Shown piece by piece: positions 60,211 to 64,000 of a stretch of DNA of 64,000 bases. Source of the DNA: Chionis minor (taxonomy: Eukaryota > Chordata > Aves > Charadriiformes > Chionididae); NCBI GenBank assembly GCA_013398295.1, contig VZSF01006618.1, positions 559,938 through 623,937 on the forward strand, in the 5' to 3' direction. Position numbers and translations under genes: made by a program. The notes under the pieces were generated by a model. It had not been told where the DNA came from, searched no databases, and saw only the letters and a program-made list of their open reading frames with translations. Within the stretch, counting starts at the first letter, position 1; the number at the start of each line of letters is the position of its first letter.

Positions 60211-61154
60211 TGCTGACAAGGGATTAAGTGTTGTTGCTGACTTGAGGGTCAACATTCAATAAGAAAAAAATATGAGAAATTTTATATATCTTAACTGTTT
60301 GCACACACTTTGAAATTATTTGCCCAATTTCCCTCGAAAACCACACTATTGAATGTTTAAAGATTTGGTTTTTTATTGTGGTTTGGTTCATCTACAGAGT
60401 CAGGAATTAAGCACGGGAACAGAAAATTCTGCGTAGTTGCAGATTATGGCACGTTAGCCTTGCACTGAACTGATTCACAAGTATGGCTTATTGATGTAGG
60501 AGCCTGTTGAGCCTTTTAAAGAAGTAAAAAAAATAAAAATATTCTTTTAGACTTATAAATCAAAGCTCTTTGCAAAGAAACACTACATGAACATTTATAG
60601 TGTCTGGTAAGTGTAATGTAATTTAAGAAGCTTTTTGTATGCTTCCTATCATGACAGAATGAAGTTCATTTAATGTCTGCATCTAACAGGTAAGTTTTTA
60701 TTAAATTTGTATCTCAAAATCAGAGGTGCATCTGTGTACAGGGACACTTTCAACTTCTCAAATGCTGCTTTTTCTTATGCCTATTCATTGAAACAAAGGA
60801 TGTGTTGAGTGTATTTTAGGATTATTGTATCCAGTAACTGAAGTGAAAAATTGTCTATCAAGTAGATGATACTATGTTATAGCCATCCTTTGCTGGACCC
60901 ACGCACACACACTCTACCAGAATGACCCCACCATATCCATAATATTTCTTAGGAAAATAAAGGAATTTTTTAGCCATTTGTTTTTATTATGTTCCTTTAG
61001 GCTTTCACAACATCCAGATGGCTGAGCTTTGTAGAAGATAAATCATCTTGCAGATGTGCACTCCCCAATAATTTAATTATTTAAATTAATATTAAAATAT
61101 TGATTTAAAAATACTTGTTGTGAAGGGTTTACATTCTTAGAAAAATTAAAGAGT

Positions 61155-61187
61155 GGGGGGTGTGTGTGTGTGTGTGTATATATATAC
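61155..61187. repeat. G6-(TG)9-(TA)5 compound microsatellite
   Basis: A G run passes into a TG repeat and then a TA repeat. It is likely length-polymorphic and able to form Z-DNA. No gene adjoins it. Confidence 0.92.
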
Positions 61188-64000
61188 ACTGCTGCTCCAT
61201 TTCAGCTGCTTATATGCATTATTCAACGTGGTTTTGCTCTGTATTTTTAACAGCAAGCGCAGATTTCTTTTCCGAAAACTTGCTGGAGGGAAAAGCTTTT
61301 AATCTGTAGAATACCTTAAAAAATAAAAGGACAGAACTTGTTTATACAGTATTACCAGTGGGATGAAGGAAGGAAGTTTATGGGAAGGAGAGGTCTGGAT
61401 TACTATGCATACGTCTTTATGAATCTCTCAAAATGAAAATAGTAAATAAATTTACTACACTTGAGTCCTTTGAAATAAGTCATTAGGGATTTAGACAATC
61501 TTGTAGAAGGCAAGAAGAATTCTCTGTTAGGAATGGATTCCTGGAAGCTGGTTTTCTTTCAAACAGAGCTTATACCATTGTGGTTGCATTTATTTTTACT
61601 TTTGTTTTAAAACAAATGAGGTAATATATATATTAACGCTTGTAAAACCATTGTGGGAAATTTTACTAGCTGTGAATTATCGCCTTACTTCATAGCGTGA
61701 TTAACACTTCTAACTGTAGGCTAATTAAAATGCCAGTCAGCTCTGAAAAGAAGCAAAATAGCATCTTTATTTGATTTCCCAGTGTGGAAGGCTAAATGAT
61801 GGAGCACATCAGACACCCGGGGCTCGGCACAAGGGGAGTGTGCAGCTGCCCCACAACTTCACAGAAACACTCGTAGTTGGAGGACAGCCTGTTTCTGATG
61901 GGTCGGTGCGTGCTGAGCTACGTCTTGCATTAAAAAAACCAAGACTGGATGTTCGGGGAGCTGTATGAGGATCTGTACTGGCTTAGAAGGCTTTAGCCAT
62001 GTGTTTTGTGCATGAAGTTGTATACTATCACTTGGCAGAGTAAAATATTGCTAGTATTTTCACTCTGGGCCCACACTGTAGAGATTTGAAAATACTGGGG
62101 AGAAGAGGCCATTAATAAATGTTTTTAATTTTTTTTTCAGTGAATAAAATTTAGGTGGTTGTCTGAATACAAGATTGTGCTATTTCAGTTAGAAAAAAAT
62201 ATTTTCATAACTGCATGACGTTAGATCGCCAAAATGAGTTTTTCTTAAAACAGTTCCTAATATTTTTTTCATCTTTCTGATACTGATTGTTAGTCAAGCA
62301 GGTTGTTCTTAAAGACTTTTATAAGGTCCTATATCATGATACATTCCTTGTTTTCACTGGTCACCTAAATGCAAAGACATGAGTACTGGCTTTGCTGGTT
62401 GAAGCCCTGTTGACTTCGATGGGAGCAGTACCAGGCCCCAGTCATTAACAGGGTTTTTTTAAAGCCAGACGCTGGGATGCTGGGCAGATTTTATTGCTGT
62501 TGAGAGATGCAATGTTCTTTGTTATTCTTAGCCTCTGAACATTGCTAAAGCTGAATGTTGCCCACAGTTGTCTGTTGTTTATCCTATGAGTTGTGAAGTC
62601 TGCTATGCCTCGAGGGTACCAGCTAACAGCCGGGAAATTTATGGGACTTCTGTCTTTGTGTGATTGTCCCGTTCCGGTCTTGAGGACTGTTTTGAGATTG
62701 CATGTCTGGACATATTAGGTTTTCATTCTATAGCGTGATGTACCCATAGTCTTCGAAAAAGTAATTTATAACACAAAGAAGAATTTTGGTCTTGAACAAG
62801 CCTTTTCTTGTTAACAGCATGTTTTATGGCACTGTTATAATTCAGATCAAGTAATTAGGTTACCATTTTTGTTTTCATTACTTCCTTTAGGTCTAGAGAT
62901 GAGTTCATCCCATACAGTAACACTTTTATTTAACTGACTGCTAGCATAATTAATTTTTAATACTTTTGTATTAAAGAACTAGATATTACCAGAGACAGAA
63001 AGAAATTGCATCTGCTGTGGTAAATGTTTTCACTCCGTACTAGTGCTGTGGTTTCCATTAGGGTGACACTATTCCATTTAATGCTAACAAAGTGTTGTGG
63101 TTTCTGAGCATTGTGTTGCAAACAGGACCCTCTTGGATGAAGAACACGGATTTCATTCCAAGAGACTTGCCCTTTTCCTGGTAGTGATACGTAGCACTGA
63201 ACTGTTCCTCCTGAAGTTTGTTATATACACAGCTATGAATGAACATTGTTCAAATGGGTACTTGATACAGGAAAAGTAGTAAGATAGATTATGTTATTTT
63301 GTCTTAATTGGATTAGATAAAAATGAACATAACAGCAGAAAAGCTGACTTCTTGAAACAGGGATATCCATCAGTTACGTGATACATCCACACACCTCCTC
63401 CACAAATGCCAAGGAGACACATCTTTCAGTGTCCTCATCTTAAAGTTATAGAAGTCACTGTGATAGGCTGTCATTAATCTCATAACTTGCTTTCTTGTAA
63501 AATAATATTTATGACTTGAAAAACAAAATAACAAATTCCATATGCCGTCTATTTTGCATTTCCAAATGTCAGCATAGTGGTCAAGTATTAGAAGTAGGTT
63601 GTCTATGTAAAATGTGACCAATTTATGACTTCATTATTTGATGCACATAATTTCATAAGTGCATCAGAATGACCATGTAGAATCAGCCCAGTGTCTGTCT
63701 AGCACTGATTTGCTGCCTCTGTGGCCGGGAGGAGGCTTTGTAAAAGCAAGGAAGAACATGGCTACTGCATGGTGACTGCCAGCTTCTGGCTCTTCGGTTT
63801 AGATGCTTCTTTACCAAAACAAGTAACGAAACTGTTCCCTTACAAAGTGCAACTCAGACAGCGTAACACTTAAAAATTTGCCATCAGTAACAGAGTTGCA
63901 TAATTTCAAATGATTTTCATCTGAGAAAAACATTAACAAAACAAGACTTGGATAAATAATGACTGTATGTAATCAGACATAAGCATTAATGAACAGTCTA
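61188..64000. other. Non-coding right end of the window
   Basis: No gene recognised. About 61620-61780 is repeat-free, with TAATTA at 61722-61727, 'gcgtgattaacac' and isolated CpGs; it resembles a conserved enhancer block. A 65-codon open frame at 61771-61968 lacks a recognisable domain. The remainder is AT-rich unique sequence. Confidence 0.45.
62399..62440. repeat. Ancient dispersed motif (GACTTCAATGG-type)
   Basis: Reads 'gaagccctgttgacttcgat' then 'gggagcagtaccaggcccc', a diverged form of the 'ttgacttcaatgggagcagg' string also echoed at 36.8 kb. Family name unknown to me. Confidence 0.45.

Noticed and set aside
1..64000. tRNA, snRNA and CRISPR-like arrays
   Set aside because: I scanned by eye for tRNA B-box words, U1/U6 starts and regularly spaced repeats and saw none; CRISPR is not expected in an animal genome.

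Overview
The window looks like a bird nuclear genome, most likely a gene-poor stretch: an intergenic regulatory region or a very long intron. It is mostly AT-rich, with short open frames only and no convincing protein-coding gene. Assignment to a bird rests on the repeats. There are CR1 LINE fragments, two of them ending in the typical avian CR1 3' end. There is also a complete solo LTR of a type I recognise from avian ERVL-like elements, and several old MIR-type SINE remnants of the amniote kind. I cannot name the species or the locus.

The one clear gene-like landmark is a CpG island at about 7.5-8.17 kb, interrupted by a 122-base run of N (7561-7682). A TATAAAT box on the minus strand (7758-7752) is backed by about 115 bases that are nearly all pyrimidine on the plus strand, hence G-rich on the minus strand. 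Together they predict a minus-strand start near 7725-7730, with exon 1 running into the gap. I see no coding exon that can be attached to it in the 7.5 kb to the left. A divergent plus-strand transcript is equally possible.

Layout. 1-7.5 kb: non-coding, with a CR1 3' end at 6.1 kb and a CpG-bearing shore at 7.02 kb. 7.5-8.2 kb: CpG island and promoter. 8.2-31 kb: non-coding, with a 53-bp tandem duplication (11.07 kb), two MIR remnants (14.8 and 23.9 kb), two perfect hairpins 300 bp apart (15.6 and 15.9 kb), several blocks that look like regulatory elements, and a CACCT-site cluster (25.73-25.83 kb). 31-36 kb: a 14-bp perfect hairpin, a 701-bp solo LTR with 5-bp target duplications (33578-34278), and an old CR1. 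36-50 kb: non-coding, with MIR remnants at 41.4, 43.2 and 46.2 kb, a CR1 3' end at 42.0 kb and a long, decayed CR1 reverse-transcriptase fragment at 48.6-49.2 kb. 50-64 kb: non-coding, with simple repeats, a near SOX-OCT composite site at 60.2 kb and a homeodomain-site-rich block at 61.6-61.8 kb.

No gene network can be read from this window. The best-supported reading is one CpG-island promoter facing a large non-coding territory. Claims of sequence conservation and all repeat family names come from memory of consensus sequences, not from alignments.
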